Assembly (NCBI GenBank): GCA_903919065.1
Contig: CAIXHD010000265.1
Coordinates: 1-40,592, forward strand
From: an uncultured Bacteroidota bacterium
GTDB taxonomy: Bacteria; Bacteroidota; Bacteroidia; Bacteroidales; UBA12481
Direction of reading: 5' to 3'
DNA: 40,592 nt
The position numbers were made by a program, and so were the translations under genes. The first letter of the stretch is position 1. Every line of letters starts with the position of its first letter. Shown piece after piece: positions 24,650 to 32,860 of this stretch. The notes under the pieces were generated by a model. It saw only the letters and a program-made list of their open reading frames with translations. It was not told where the DNA came from and made no database searches.

Positions 24650-25818
24650 AAAAACCACTTATTGAACCATCGGCAAGGATCGACGGATTAGAGGAATACT
24701 ATTTCTCGACCAAGCTTAAACAGATCCGGGAGATGAATCTCACCGGTGAACCTGTTATAAACCTTGGAATTGGCAGTCCGGATCAGGCACCATCACCAGA
24801 GGCACTTGAAGAACTGGCACTCCAATCTAAGGATAAAAAAGCACATGGCTACCAGCCCTACAACGGGATACCTGAGCTTAGAAAAGCTTTTGCAGGATGG
24901 TACTCCAGGTCCTATGGTGTTGATTTGGATCCTGAAAGCCAGATTCTGCCTTTGTTTGGATCGAAAGAGGGGCTGATGCACATTGCCATGTCGTTTCTGA
25001 GTCCGGGAGATGCTGCTCTGGTTCCGGATCCCGGATATCCCGCATATTCTGCTGTGACCAGGCTGGCGGGTGCAAAAGTCATCAACTACCCTCTCCTGCC
25101 GGAGAATGGGTGGATGCCTGATCTTGGGTTTATCGAATTAATGGGAATTGACAGGGTAAAGGTTATGTGGGTAAATTATCCCCACATGCCAACTGGTACC
25201 CGTGCAACGAAAGAGTTATTTGAAGAGTTGGTAGCATTTGCCAGGTGTCATAACATTCTGCTGGTCAATGACAATCCCTATAGTTTCATCCTGAACGAAG
25301 AGCCCATCAGCCTGTTAGCAGTATCTGATGCTATCGATACCTGTCTGGAGCTTAACAGTTTAAGTAAATCACACAACATGGCTGGTTGGAGAATAGGAAT
25401 GGTTGCCGGCCGTAAAGAGTATCTGGATTATCTGATGCGATTTAAGAGCCAGATGGATTCAGGAATGTTTAAGCCGATGCAATTTGCCGCAGTTAAAGCT
25501 CTGGAAGCCGGACCGGAATGGTACGAAGGATTGAATTCAGTATACCGGGAGCGTAAAAAAGCAGCACATGCCCTACTCGATTATTTAAAATGTGAATACA
25601 GTATGGATCAATCCGGGCTTTTCGTCTGGGCCAAAATCCCCTCAACCGAGGTATCAGGTCAGGATTTAGCTGACCGGATCTTGTTGGAAAAGAGGGTCTT
25701 TATCACTCCGGGATTCATTTTTGGACCACAGGGTGACCAATATGTCAGAGTTTCACTTTGTCAACCCAAAGAGGTGATCATCAGCGCAATTGACAGAATT
25801 AAAGGAGTACAATCATGA
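24646..25818 (+). CDS. class I/II aminotransferase, probably aromatic amino acid transaminase
   Basis: The 390-residue PLP enzyme belongs to aminotransferase fold type I. The PLP lysine is K241 in LNSLSKSHNMAGWRIG, and family segments INLGIGSPD, GYQPYNGIPELRKA, PDPGYPAYS and NDNPYSF are present. It resembles AspC/DapL-type enzymes. Placed between pheA and tyrA with ATGA overlaps on both sides, it most likely transaminates phenylpyruvate and hydroxyphenylpyruvate to phenylalanine and tyrosine (inference). Annotation as aspartate or diaminopimelate aminotransferase from similarity alone would be less well supported. Confidence 0.88.
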   Translation: MKKPLIEPSARIDGLEEYYFSTKLKQIREMNLTGEPVINLGIGSPDQAPSPEALEELALQSKDKKAHGYQPYNGIPELRKAFAGWYSRSYGVDLDPESQILPLFGSKEGLMHIAMSFLSPGDAALVPDPGYPAYSAVTRLAGAKVINYPLLPENGWMPDLGFIELMGIDRVKVMWVNYPHMPTGTRATKELFEELVAFARCHNILLVNDNPYSFILNEEPISLLAVSDAIDTCLELNSLSKSHNMAGWRIGMVAGRKEYLDYLMRFKSQMDSGMFKPMQFAAVKALEAGPEWYEGLNSVYRERKKAAHALLDYLKCEYSMDQSGLFVWAKIPSTEVSGQDLADRILLEKRVFITPGFIFGPQGDQYVRVSLCQPKEVIISAIDRIKGVQS

Positions 25819-26675
25819 CCGTATGCATTATAGGCCTGGGTTTGATCGGCGGATCAATAGGTCTTGAATTGAAGACAAAACGCTTTTCGGAGCGCGTTAT
25901 CGGGGTTGAAAAAAATCCCGTATATGCACAGATTGCTTTGGAAAGAGGGTTAGTAGATGAAGTGACCAAATTGGTTGATGGTATTCAGCAATCTGATCTG
26001 ATCATCTTAGCTATCCCGGTTGACGGAATACTTTCCCTTTTGCCCTTTATTTTGGATTACGTTACGCATCAAGCCGTTACGGATGTTGGTTCAACCAAGA
26101 TGAGCATTACTGAGATGGTAAAAAATCATCCGAAACGTTCAAACTATGTCCCATCACATCCGATGTCAGGTACTGAATTTTCGGGTCCGGAAGCTGCAAT
26201 TTCCGGGTTATTCAATAAAAAAGTTGGCATCATATGCGATATGGCCCTCAGCAATCCAAAGGCATTGGAGTCCATTACAAATTTATACATGGCACTCAAT
26301 ATGAGGCTGATTTTCATGAGCTCCAAGGAACATGACCTGCATACTGCTTATGTTTCCCACATATCTCACCTGACGTCATTTGCTCTGGCGCTGACTGTAC
26401 TTGATAAGGAGCAGAATGAAAAAAACATTTTGAACCTGGCATCAGGGGGGTTCGACAGTACCGTCAGGTTAGCTGCATCATCAGCGGACATGTGGGTACC
26501 GGTTTTCGATCAGAACAGGGATAATGTGGTTGAGGTGATGGAAACGTATATTGAGAAGATGACCCAATTAAAAGATTTGATTAAGGCTGGTGAAACAAAT
26601 AAAGTCAGGGACCTGATAAAAAAAGCAAACATTATTCAAAAAACATTAAAATTGAACCCATGGAATCAAAAATAG
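25815..26675 (+). CDS. tyrA: prephenate dehydrogenase
   Basis: TyrA oxidatively decarboxylates prephenate to 4-hydroxyphenylpyruvate using NAD(P), the committed step to tyrosine. The Rossmann motif GLGLIGGSIG is near the N-terminus, and the catalytic segment SHPMSGTEFSGP (about 113-124) with DVGSTK is clear. The 286-residue protein has no ACT domain, so feedback through that domain is not expected. The ATG overlaps the aminotransferase stop (ATGA), and its own end overlaps the DAHP synthase gene by 16 bases. Confidence 0.94.
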   Translation: MTVCIIGLGLIGGSIGLELKTKRFSERVIGVEKNPVYAQIALERGLVDEVTKLVDGIQQSDLIILAIPVDGILSLLPFILDYVTHQAVTDVGSTKMSITEMVKNHPKRSNYVPSHPMSGTEFSGPEAAISGLFNKKVGIICDMALSNPKALESITNLYMALNMRLIFMSSKEHDLHTAYVSHISHLTSFALALTVLDKEQNEKNILNLASGGFDSTVRLAASSADMWVPVFDQNRDNVVEVMETYIEKMTQLKDLIKAGETNKVRDLIKKANIIQKTLKLNPWNQK

Positions 26676-27745
26676 CAGCAACACCATTCGAAGGTTGGGG
26701 TTTCGATGCGACCCGGCCATTAGTTATAGCGGGACCTTGTTCAGCGGAAACTGAGGAGCAGGTATTAGAAACTGCGAGGCGATTAAAACCAACGCGCACA
26801 CAAGTTTTCCGCGCAGGAATATGGAAACCCCGCACCCGTCCGAATTCATTTGAAGGTGTTGGAGTTAAAGGTCTGAAATGGCTCAAAATGGTGAAGGAAG
26901 AGACTGGCCTTTTGACTACCACTGAGGTTGCGAATGCGCAGCACGCTTATGAAGCGTTGAAATACGGCGTAGATATTCTTTGGATAGGGGCCAGGACTAC
27001 GGTTAATCCTTTTACCATACAGGAAATTGCCGATGCACTGAGCGGCGTAGACATTCCGGTATGTGTAAAGAATCCGGTAAATCCGGATGTGGATTTATGG
27101 ATTGGATCCATTGAACGCTTGCAAAAAGTTGGAATAAAAAGGATAGCTGCTGTCCACCGGGGTTTTTCAAGTTTTTCGGAAACGCGTTACCGAAATTCAC
27201 CCAATTGGCAGATACCCATCGAGCTAAAAAGAATCAGGCCTGATTTACCTTTAATTTGTGATCCGAGTCATATTTCCGGTCGCCGGAACTTATTGCTTGA
27301 AGTATCGCAGAAGGCGATGGACCTGAACTTTGACGGGTTGATGATTGAAACGCATCCCGATCCGGACAATGCCTGGTCAGATGCCAAACAACAAATAACT
27401 CCGGAGGAACTCGGGCAATTACTTGGACAACTGATACTCAGAAAAACCGACCCTGGCAGTAATTTTCAGCATCAGCTTGAAGCGCTCCGATGTGAGATTG
27501 ACCGACTTGATCAGGAGTTGATGAATATTCTTGAGGACAGGATGAAAGTTGCAGCAGGCATCGGGCAATGCAAGAAAGAAAACGGAGTCACAATTCTGCA
27601 GCCAGCACGCTGGGATCAGATCATATCAAAATATCTGGCAGTTGGTGAGAAAAAAGGATTTTCTGAGGAGTTCATCCGCAAGCTATTTATGGCGATCCAC
27701 CAGGAGTCTATCAATACCCAGACGAAGATAATGAACGACGAATAA
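26660..27745 (+). CDS. bifunctional DAHP synthase / chorismate mutase
   Basis: The 361-residue protein joins a type I-beta 3-deoxy-7-phosphoheptulonate synthase (about 1-255), which opens the shikimate pathway, to an AroQ-type chorismate mutase (about 272-355), which opens the Phe/Tyr branch. DAHP synthase landmarks are IAGPCSAET, FRAGIWKPRT, WIGARTTVNPF, VKNPVNPD, AAVHRGFS, CDPSHISG and ETHPDPD. The mutase part has the EALRCEIDRLDQELMNILEDRM helix and the final HQES segment. In relatives the mutase domain inhibits the synthase when prephenate binds; the same is likely here. Its end is followed by a TGAT-type repeat. Confidence 0.95.
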   Translation: MESKIAATPFEGWGFDATRPLVIAGPCSAETEEQVLETARRLKPTRTQVFRAGIWKPRTRPNSFEGVGVKGLKWLKMVKEETGLLTTTEVANAQHAYEALKYGVDILWIGARTTVNPFTIQEIADALSGVDIPVCVKNPVNPDVDLWIGSIERLQKVGIKRIAAVHRGFSSFSETRYRNSPNWQIPIELKRIRPDLPLICDPSHISGRRNLLLEVSQKAMDLNFDGLMIETHPDPDNAWSDAKQQITPEELGQLLGQLILRKTDPGSNFQHQLEALRCEIDRLDQELMNILEDRMKVAAGIGQCKKENGVTILQPARWDQIISKYLAVGEKKGFSEEFIRKLFMAIHQESINTQTKIMNDE

Positions 27746-27790
27746 TGATATGATGATTTGATGATGTGTTGATGTGTTGAGGATTGATTA
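27746..27790. repeat. TGATTTGATGAT-type degenerate repeat between the DAHP synthase gene and aroA
   Basis: The sequence is built from TGATATGATGATTTGATGATG-like and TGTTGATGTGTTGA-like variants and holds no gene. Its 12-mer TGATTTGATGAT (27754-27765) occurs inverted at 23517-23528 on the other side of the first four operon genes. It could mark an insertion of repeat DNA into the operon. Confidence 0.65.
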
Positions 27791-27814
27791 AATTCGAGGG
27801 ATTAAGGTAAGATT

Positions 27815-29068
27815 ATGCAAATAACGGTTCAGCGATCCAAGGTCTCGGGTGTTGTGGAAGCACCGCCATCGAAGAGTTATGCACAGCGGGCATTAGCAGG
27901 TGCTTTAATGGTTAAAGGAACCACTACTATCCACAATCCGTCGCGAAGTGATGATGCTGAAGCAGCTATCGGGATTATTCGGCAGCTGGGCGCTCAGGTT
28001 GAAGACCTGGGGGATCGTTTGGTTGTTAAAGGAGGATTTAACCCGATCAGCCAGAAGCTGAATTGTGGTGAAGCTGGTTTAAGTTTGCGCATGTTTTCTC
28101 CGATCGCAGCTTTGGCTGACCAGACCATGCTTATGAACGGCACGGGGTCATTGCTTAAACGCCCGGTTCAGATGATCATTGAGGCATTAAATCAGGTAGG
28201 CTGTCGCTGTCAATCGCAGGACGGATATCTGCCAGTCTGGATAAAGGGTCCGTTAAAAAGCGGTAAAGCCGTGATAGATGGTTCAATATCTTCCCAATTG
28301 CTTACCGGCATGCTGATGGCTTTGCCTGTTGTAAAAGGCGATTCGGAAATCAAGGTCACCAACCTCCAGAGTCTTCCTTATATTGATATGACTATCAACA
28401 TATTAAAACAATTTGGCATTAATATCGAGCATCGGAATTACGAATTATTCAAAATTCCAGGAAAGCAGAAATACCGGCCTGCAGAGTTAACCATTGAGGG
28501 GGACTGGAGCGGAGCTTCCTTTCTGCTGGTTGCTGGTGCTTTGGGAGGTGAAATTACGGTTACCGGCCTTCAGGCTGATTCATTGCAAGCCGACAGGCAA
28601 ATATTGAAAGCCCTGGGATTTGCCGGGGCCAGAGTTGAGATTGGAGATAATAAGCTCACCGTAGGCCGCAATGAATTAAGGGCTTTTGATTTTGATGCCA
28701 CGAATTGTCCAGACCTATTTCCCCCGCTGGTTGCGCTTGCTGCGCATTGTAACGGGGTAAGCCGAATTGAGGGGGTTGGTCGGTTAGTCCATAAAGAGAG
28801 TAACCGTGCTAAAGTTTTACAGGAAGAATTTTATAAGATAGGAGTATCCATCCGAATTGAAGGAGGCAACCTTTACGTTGCTGGACCATCGCTGATGAAA
28901 AATGGGGAGGTGGATTCACATGGAGACCATCGTATTGCTATGGCTGCTGCAACTGTAGCAATGATTTCGCGGACTCCTGTCAAAATATCCGGAGCAGAGT
29001 GTGTAGCAAAATCATATCCTGAATTTTATCAGGATATTAAATCCGTTGGAGGAAGAATCGATGAATAG
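27815..29068 (+). CDS. aroA: 3-phosphoshikimate 1-carboxyvinyltransferase (EPSP synthase)
   Basis: AroA (EC 2.5.1.19) joins phosphoenolpyruvate to shikimate-3-phosphate. The shikimate-phosphate site PPSKSYAQR (17-25), the SSQLLTGMLMALP segment, the SLPYIDMT loop and the C-terminal DSHGDHRIAMA motif are intact. The PEP/glyphosate loop reads GEAGLSLRMF (85-94) in place of the usual GNAGTAMRPL. At 417 residues it is a little shorter than E. coli AroA (427). The 69-bp gap before it is filled by a repeat, and its end overlaps aroC by 8 bases. Confidence 0.94.
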   Translation: MQITVQRSKVSGVVEAPPSKSYAQRALAGALMVKGTTTIHNPSRSDDAEAAIGIIRQLGAQVEDLGDRLVVKGGFNPISQKLNCGEAGLSLRMFSPIAALADQTMLMNGTGSLLKRPVQMIIEALNQVGCRCQSQDGYLPVWIKGPLKSGKAVIDGSISSQLLTGMLMALPVVKGDSEIKVTNLQSLPYIDMTINILKQFGINIEHRNYELFKIPGKQKYRPAELTIEGDWSGASFLLVAGALGGEITVTGLQADSLQADRQILKALGFAGARVEIGDNKLTVGRNELRAFDFDATNCPDLFPPLVALAAHCNGVSRIEGVGRLVHKESNRAKVLQEEFYKIGVSIRIEGGNLYVAGPSLMKNGEVDSHGDHRIAMAAATVAMISRTPVKISGAECVAKSYPEFYQDIKSVGGRIDE

Positions 29069-30017
29069 TTTTGGCAAGAATTTCAGAGTCAGCATTTTCG
29101 GAGAATCCCATGGAACCCTGCTCGGGATCACCATTGATGGATGCAAACCAGGCATTCCACTTTCCGAGGAGGATTTTATGGAAGATATCCGTCGGAGGCA
29201 ACCAGGGGGTAAGGGAACCACACCACGCGTGGAATCCGATCAGCCAAGAATAGTTTCAGGATGGTTCAATGGGTTTACGACGGGTGCCCCATTAACGATA
29301 GTATTTGAAAATCAAAATACAAAATCAGGGGATTATGATCACCTCAGGAAGCAGCCAAGACCCGGTCATGCCGATTGGGTGGCGATGATGAAGTTTAACG
29401 GATTCAATGATCATCGCGGAGGCGGGCATTTCAGCGGCAGGCTAACGCTTGCGCTGGTTGCGGCTGGAGTTGTTGCGAAAAAGATGATCGGATCGATTCA
29501 GGTATCAGCCCGCCTTATAGAAGCCGGCGGCAACCCAGACATTGAAGCAGCCATTGCTAAAGCCATTGAGGAAAAAGATTCCATCGGAGGGATCATTGAA
29601 TGTGTTGCTTCGCCTATGCCGACAGGGCTTGGCGAACCATTTTTTGATTCTGTGGAATCGATGCTTGCGCATGCTGCTTTTGCCATTCCGGCCATTAAAG
29701 GAATTGAATTCGGAAGTGGATTCAGTGCTGCAAGGATGAGAGGGAGTGAACACAACGATCGCATTATATCGATTGAAGGAAAGACTGATACTAACTATGC
29801 CGGTGGTATCAATGGAGGATTAACCAATGGTAATGATCTGGTTTTCAGGGTTTCGGTTAAGCCAACTTCCAGCACATCTCAACCACAGCAGACCATGAAT
29901 CTGGAAAGCGGAAAAGTGGAAGAGCTGCTAATTGGCGGAAGGCATGACACCTGCATTGCGCTCCGGGTTCCGGTCGTTCTTGAAGCCATTACTTCAATCG
30001 TACTCGCAGGATTTTAG
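29061..30017 (+). CDS. aroC: chorismate synthase
   Basis: AroC (EC 4.2.3.5) forms chorismate from EPSP and needs reduced FMN. Signatures are FGESHG near the N-terminus, RPGHADW, GGGHFSGRLT, EHNDR and the RHDTC segment near the end. I chose the ATG at 29061 (318 residues), which overlaps the aroA stop by 8 bases; a TTG at 29046 would add five residues. The protein stops right after VLAGF, so the short tail that usually follows in Bacteroidetes (recalled as about ten residues) is missing. The core looks complete. Confidence 0.93.
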   Translation: MNSFGKNFRVSIFGESHGTLLGITIDGCKPGIPLSEEDFMEDIRRRQPGGKGTTPRVESDQPRIVSGWFNGFTTGAPLTIVFENQNTKSGDYDHLRKQPRPGHADWVAMMKFNGFNDHRGGGHFSGRLTLALVAAGVVAKKMIGSIQVSARLIEAGGNPDIEAAIAKAIEEKDSIGGIIECVASPMPTGLGEPFFDSVESMLAHAAFAIPAIKGIEFGSGFSAARMRGSEHNDRIISIEGKTDTNYAGGINGGLTNGNDLVFRVSVKPTSSTSQPQQTMNLESGKVEELLIGGRHDTCIALRVPVVLEAITSIVLAGF

Positions 30018-30068
30018 TCATCAGAATTTCGTATTTTGGGGAATTAAATAACCCATCATACAAAATTT

Positions 30069-31265
30069 ATGAATTCTTTTGATCCGGCATCCAAAATACA
30101 AGATCTTCTGCAATTTGGCGAATACGGCGACGTAAATCCATCGATCACAGACAGTGCGACTTTTACTTTCATGCAGGCCAAAACGATGGCCGACACCTTC
30201 CATGGAGACAACCAGGGGTGTTTTCTTTATTCCCGTCACTGGAACCCGAGCAATAAATATCTGTCGGATGCGCTTGCGGCAATGGAAGGCACAGAAGCTG
30301 CATGGGTAACCGCTTCCGGTATGAGTGCCATTACCTGTGCACTGTTGCATGGAATAATAACCGGTGATCATATTGTTGCCAGTGTTACCTCATATGGAGG
30401 GACATTTGCTTTCCTCAGCAACTGGATCAAAAAATTCAACATTGAGGTTACGTTTGTCAATATCACCAACCTCGATGCAGTAAGAAAAGCCATCAGGCCT
30501 AATACAAAATTGGTTTACACCGAAACCATGACCAATCCGATGTTACAGATATCGGATATACCTGCCTTGTCGAAAATTGCACATGAGAACGGCGCGAAAT
30601 TAATTGTCGACAATACTTTTTCTCCAATGATTGTATCGCCGTGCCGCCAGGGTGCAGATATTACAGTTTACAGCATGACCAAGTTCATCAATGGCAAGAA
30701 TGATTGTGTGGCAGGAGCCATCTGTTCCACAGCTGAATATATCAGTTCACTGATTGATGTCAACAATGGCACTGCAATGCTGTTAGGACCGGTTCTTGAC
30801 CCGATGCGATCCTCTTCGATCCTTAAGAATCTTCATACCCTTCATATCCGGATGAAACAGCATAGTTACAATGCTCAATATCTGGCAGAAAAATTTAAAA
30901 CGATCGGCTTGAATTTCAATTATCCTGGTGTACCCGAGCATCCGGGTCACGAGCTATTGAAATCCATGATGAATCCCGGATTCGGATTTGGCGGAATGAT
31001 TGCTATCGATCTGGGTACAGCAGAAAAGGCAAGTAAGGTTATGGAAGCGATGGAGATGAAAGGGGTTGGCTATCTGGCTGTCAGTCTCGGTTATTTTAAA
31101 ACGTTGTTCAGTAATTCCGGGAAAAGTACCTCCTCTGAGATTCCGGATGATATTCAGTTAGAAATGGGATTATCCGAAGGTTTGATTCGTTTTTCGGTTG
31201 GCCTTGACAATGATATTGAAAGAACTTTTGAATTGATCAAAGAGTCGTTGAAGGAATCCGAATAG
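30069..31265 (+). CDS. Cys/Met metabolism PLP enzyme (methionine gamma-lyase-like)
   Basis: The 398-residue protein is a trans-sulfuration family enzyme. The PLP lysine is K205 in YSMTKFINGKND; YSRHWNPSNKYL, VTASGMSAI, TETMTNPMLQ and VDNTFSP are the other landmarks. The family includes methionine gamma-lyase, cystathionine beta-lyase, cystathionine gamma-synthase and O-acetylhomoserine sulfhydrylase, which are hard to separate by eye. The LxxSxMMNPGFGFGGM region and overall style suggest methionine gamma-lyase. It follows aroC by 51 bases, so readthrough from the aromatic operon is possible but not shown. Confidence 0.82.
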   Translation: MNSFDPASKIQDLLQFGEYGDVNPSITDSATFTFMQAKTMADTFHGDNQGCFLYSRHWNPSNKYLSDALAAMEGTEAAWVTASGMSAITCALLHGIITGDHIVASVTSYGGTFAFLSNWIKKFNIEVTFVNITNLDAVRKAIRPNTKLVYTETMTNPMLQISDIPALSKIAHENGAKLIVDNTFSPMIVSPCRQGADITVYSMTKFINGKNDCVAGAICSTAEYISSLIDVNNGTAMLLGPVLDPMRSSSILKNLHTLHIRMKQHSYNAQYLAEKFKTIGLNFNYPGVPEHPGHELLKSMMNPGFGFGGMIAIDLGTAEKASKVMEAMEMKGVGYLAVSLGYFKTLFSNSGKSTSSEIPDDIQLEMGLSEGLIRFSVGLDNDIERTFELIKESLKESE

Positions 31266-31301
31266 TTTTATAACTTTCTGTATGATTTAAACGATGTTGC
31301 C

Positions 31302-32144
31302 ATGATCAGAAAAATTGAGAGCACACTTGGAAGCACACCGGTTTTAGAAGGGGCCGGAGTGAAACTGCAACGGGTTTTCGGTTATCCGCGAAAAGGGTGG
31401 TTAGATCCTTTCCTGATGCTGGACCATTTTGGGTCAGATAATTCAGAAGATTATATGGCAGGATTTCCATGGCATCCCCACCGTGGAATCGAAACAGTCA
31501 CTTATATGCTTTCGGGCGAGGTTGAACATGAGGACAGCATGGGGAACAAGGGCCTCATTAAATCTGGTGATATTCAGTGGATGACAGCTGGTGGCGGCAT
31601 ACTTCATCAGGAGATGCCTCGTAAATTTAATGGGGTGATGAGTGGATTTCAATTATGGGTTAATCTTCCGGCTTCTCATAAAATGATGAAACCCAGGTAC
31701 CAGGATGTTCCTTCGCACCTGATTCCGGAATTCGACTGGAAAAACATTCATATAAGGCTGGCTGCAGGAAAATTCGGAGAATATACTGGTCCGGTTAAAG
31801 ATATCGTTGTTAAGCCCCGGTTTATGGACATGACAGTTCCTGCAGGGGTTGAGCAAGTTTTTGATGTTAACCCTGAGCACACTGTATTTGCTTATGTTTT
31901 TGAAGGGGCAGCCTTTTTCGATATACAAAAGGCACATGCAGTAGAGGCTGGAACACTTGTAAAACTCGTTACCGGTGACCAGGTTTTCGTTGCTGCCAGC
32001 AAAGCAGGTGCCCGTTTTCTGTTTCTCGACGGAAAGCCCTTGCATGAAGAGATAGCCTGGAGAGGACCAATCGTAATGACCACCAAGGAAGAGCTTTATC
32101 AGGCTTTTGAGGATTACCAGACGGGCAATTTTGTAAAGAAGTAA
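31302..32144 (+). CDS. pirin family protein
   Basis: The 280-residue protein has the bicupin pirin fold. The metal-binding set is H58 and H60 in WHPHRGIETVTYMLSG, and H102 and E104 in LHQEMP. Some bacterial pirins are quercetin dioxygenases and others act in redox-linked regulation; the sequence cannot tell. No signal peptide is visible, so it should be cytosolic. It lies 36 bases after the PLP enzyme and may be cotranscribed with it. Confidence 0.92.
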   Translation: MIRKIESTLGSTPVLEGAGVKLQRVFGYPRKGWLDPFLMLDHFGSDNSEDYMAGFPWHPHRGIETVTYMLSGEVEHEDSMGNKGLIKSGDIQWMTAGGGILHQEMPRKFNGVMSGFQLWVNLPASHKMMKPRYQDVPSHLIPEFDWKNIHIRLAAGKFGEYTGPVKDIVVKPRFMDMTVPAGVEQVFDVNPEHTVFAYVFEGAAFFDIQKAHAVEAGTLVKLVTGDQVFVAASKAGARFLFLDGKPLHEEIAWRGPIVMTTKEELYQAFEDYQTGNFVKK

Positions 32145-32210
32145 GAGTTTAGAGATTCGAAGACCAATTCAGAATTCTGAGGCTGGAGTCTTAAAGTGTT
32201 ACCAACAAAT

Positions 32211-32242
32211 TTTGTGGGTATTAAAATTGTTTTGTAAATTAG
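32211..32242 (+). promoter_or_regulatory. Bacteroidetes-type promoter for the 195-residue lipoprotein
   Basis: TTTG at 32211-32214 and TAAATTAG at 32235-32242 are 20 bases apart; the -7 box has one mismatch to TAnnTTTG. The leader to the ATG at 32273 would be about 25 bases. Confidence 0.45.
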
Positions 32243-32272
32243 GGAAGGATTAACCACCTAATAACCAAAACA

Positions 32273-32860
32273 ATGAAAAAATCACTATTTATTTTGCTGT
32301 TGGGGTCCTTATTATTGCTCCCACTCACTAATTCCTGTGGCCCTTATGAAGACCCACCGGAAGTTGTAAAAAGTCATTGGGAACTAACCTCTTCTGAATT
32401 CTGGGGAGTGATACCATCAGGAGATGAGACCCGCATACAATTCAGCCAATTCCCGTTCAATATAAGCTATCCTTGGAATGGTGATGTTTACACCTATTCC
32501 GGGCAGGAAATGAGTGTAACCAGATCGGAATGGTACTATCTCAGTAATTCAACCGTAAGTATTACTTATACCTGGTCTCAGATGCCGGATATTATTTACC
32601 CTGATACGGATTATACGTTAACTTACGAATCAAAGGGGAATGTCGGAAATGGTATCTGGATTTCAAAACCTGTTTATTATGTTGATTCTTATGTCTGGCT
32701 TCCAACAGGGGGCTATAGAGATGGGCCAAAGACAGCAACAATAAGGATGACTGCACCAGACAGCGATCCGAATCATCAGAAAGCAAAGATGGTTGTTGAA
32801 ATGGCAAGCGGCAGATCTTATCACATGGAATGGTTGTATGTGTATGAATGGGTTCAGTAA
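32273..32860 (+). CDS. lipoprotein of unknown function
   Basis: The 195-residue protein begins with a signal peptide that ends in a lipobox-like LTNSC (Cys22). The mature part is rich in Trp, Tyr, Ser and Thr and is probably all beta, with several WxxxS stretches. It resembles the small single-gene lipoproteins frequent in Bacteroidetes, but I recognise no family. Its last 7 bases overlap the end of the convergent GH38 gene. Confidence 0.75.
   Translation: MKKSLFILLLGSLLLLPLTNSCGPYEDPPEVVKSHWELTSSEFWGVIPSGDETRIQFSQFPFNISYPWNGDVYTYSGQEMSVTRSEWYYLSNSTVSITYTWSQMPDIIYPDTDYTLTYESKGNVGNGIWISKPVYYVDSYVWLPTGGYRDGPKTATIRMTAPDSDPNHQKAKMVVEMASGRSYHMEWLYVYEWVQ

Noticed and set aside
32161-32191. Imperfect inverted repeat around CAGAATTCTG after the pirin gene
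   Set aside because: The 10-bp palindrome is perfect, but the outer arms (AGACC and GGAGTCT) pair only with a bulge and no T-run follows, so a terminator is not supported.
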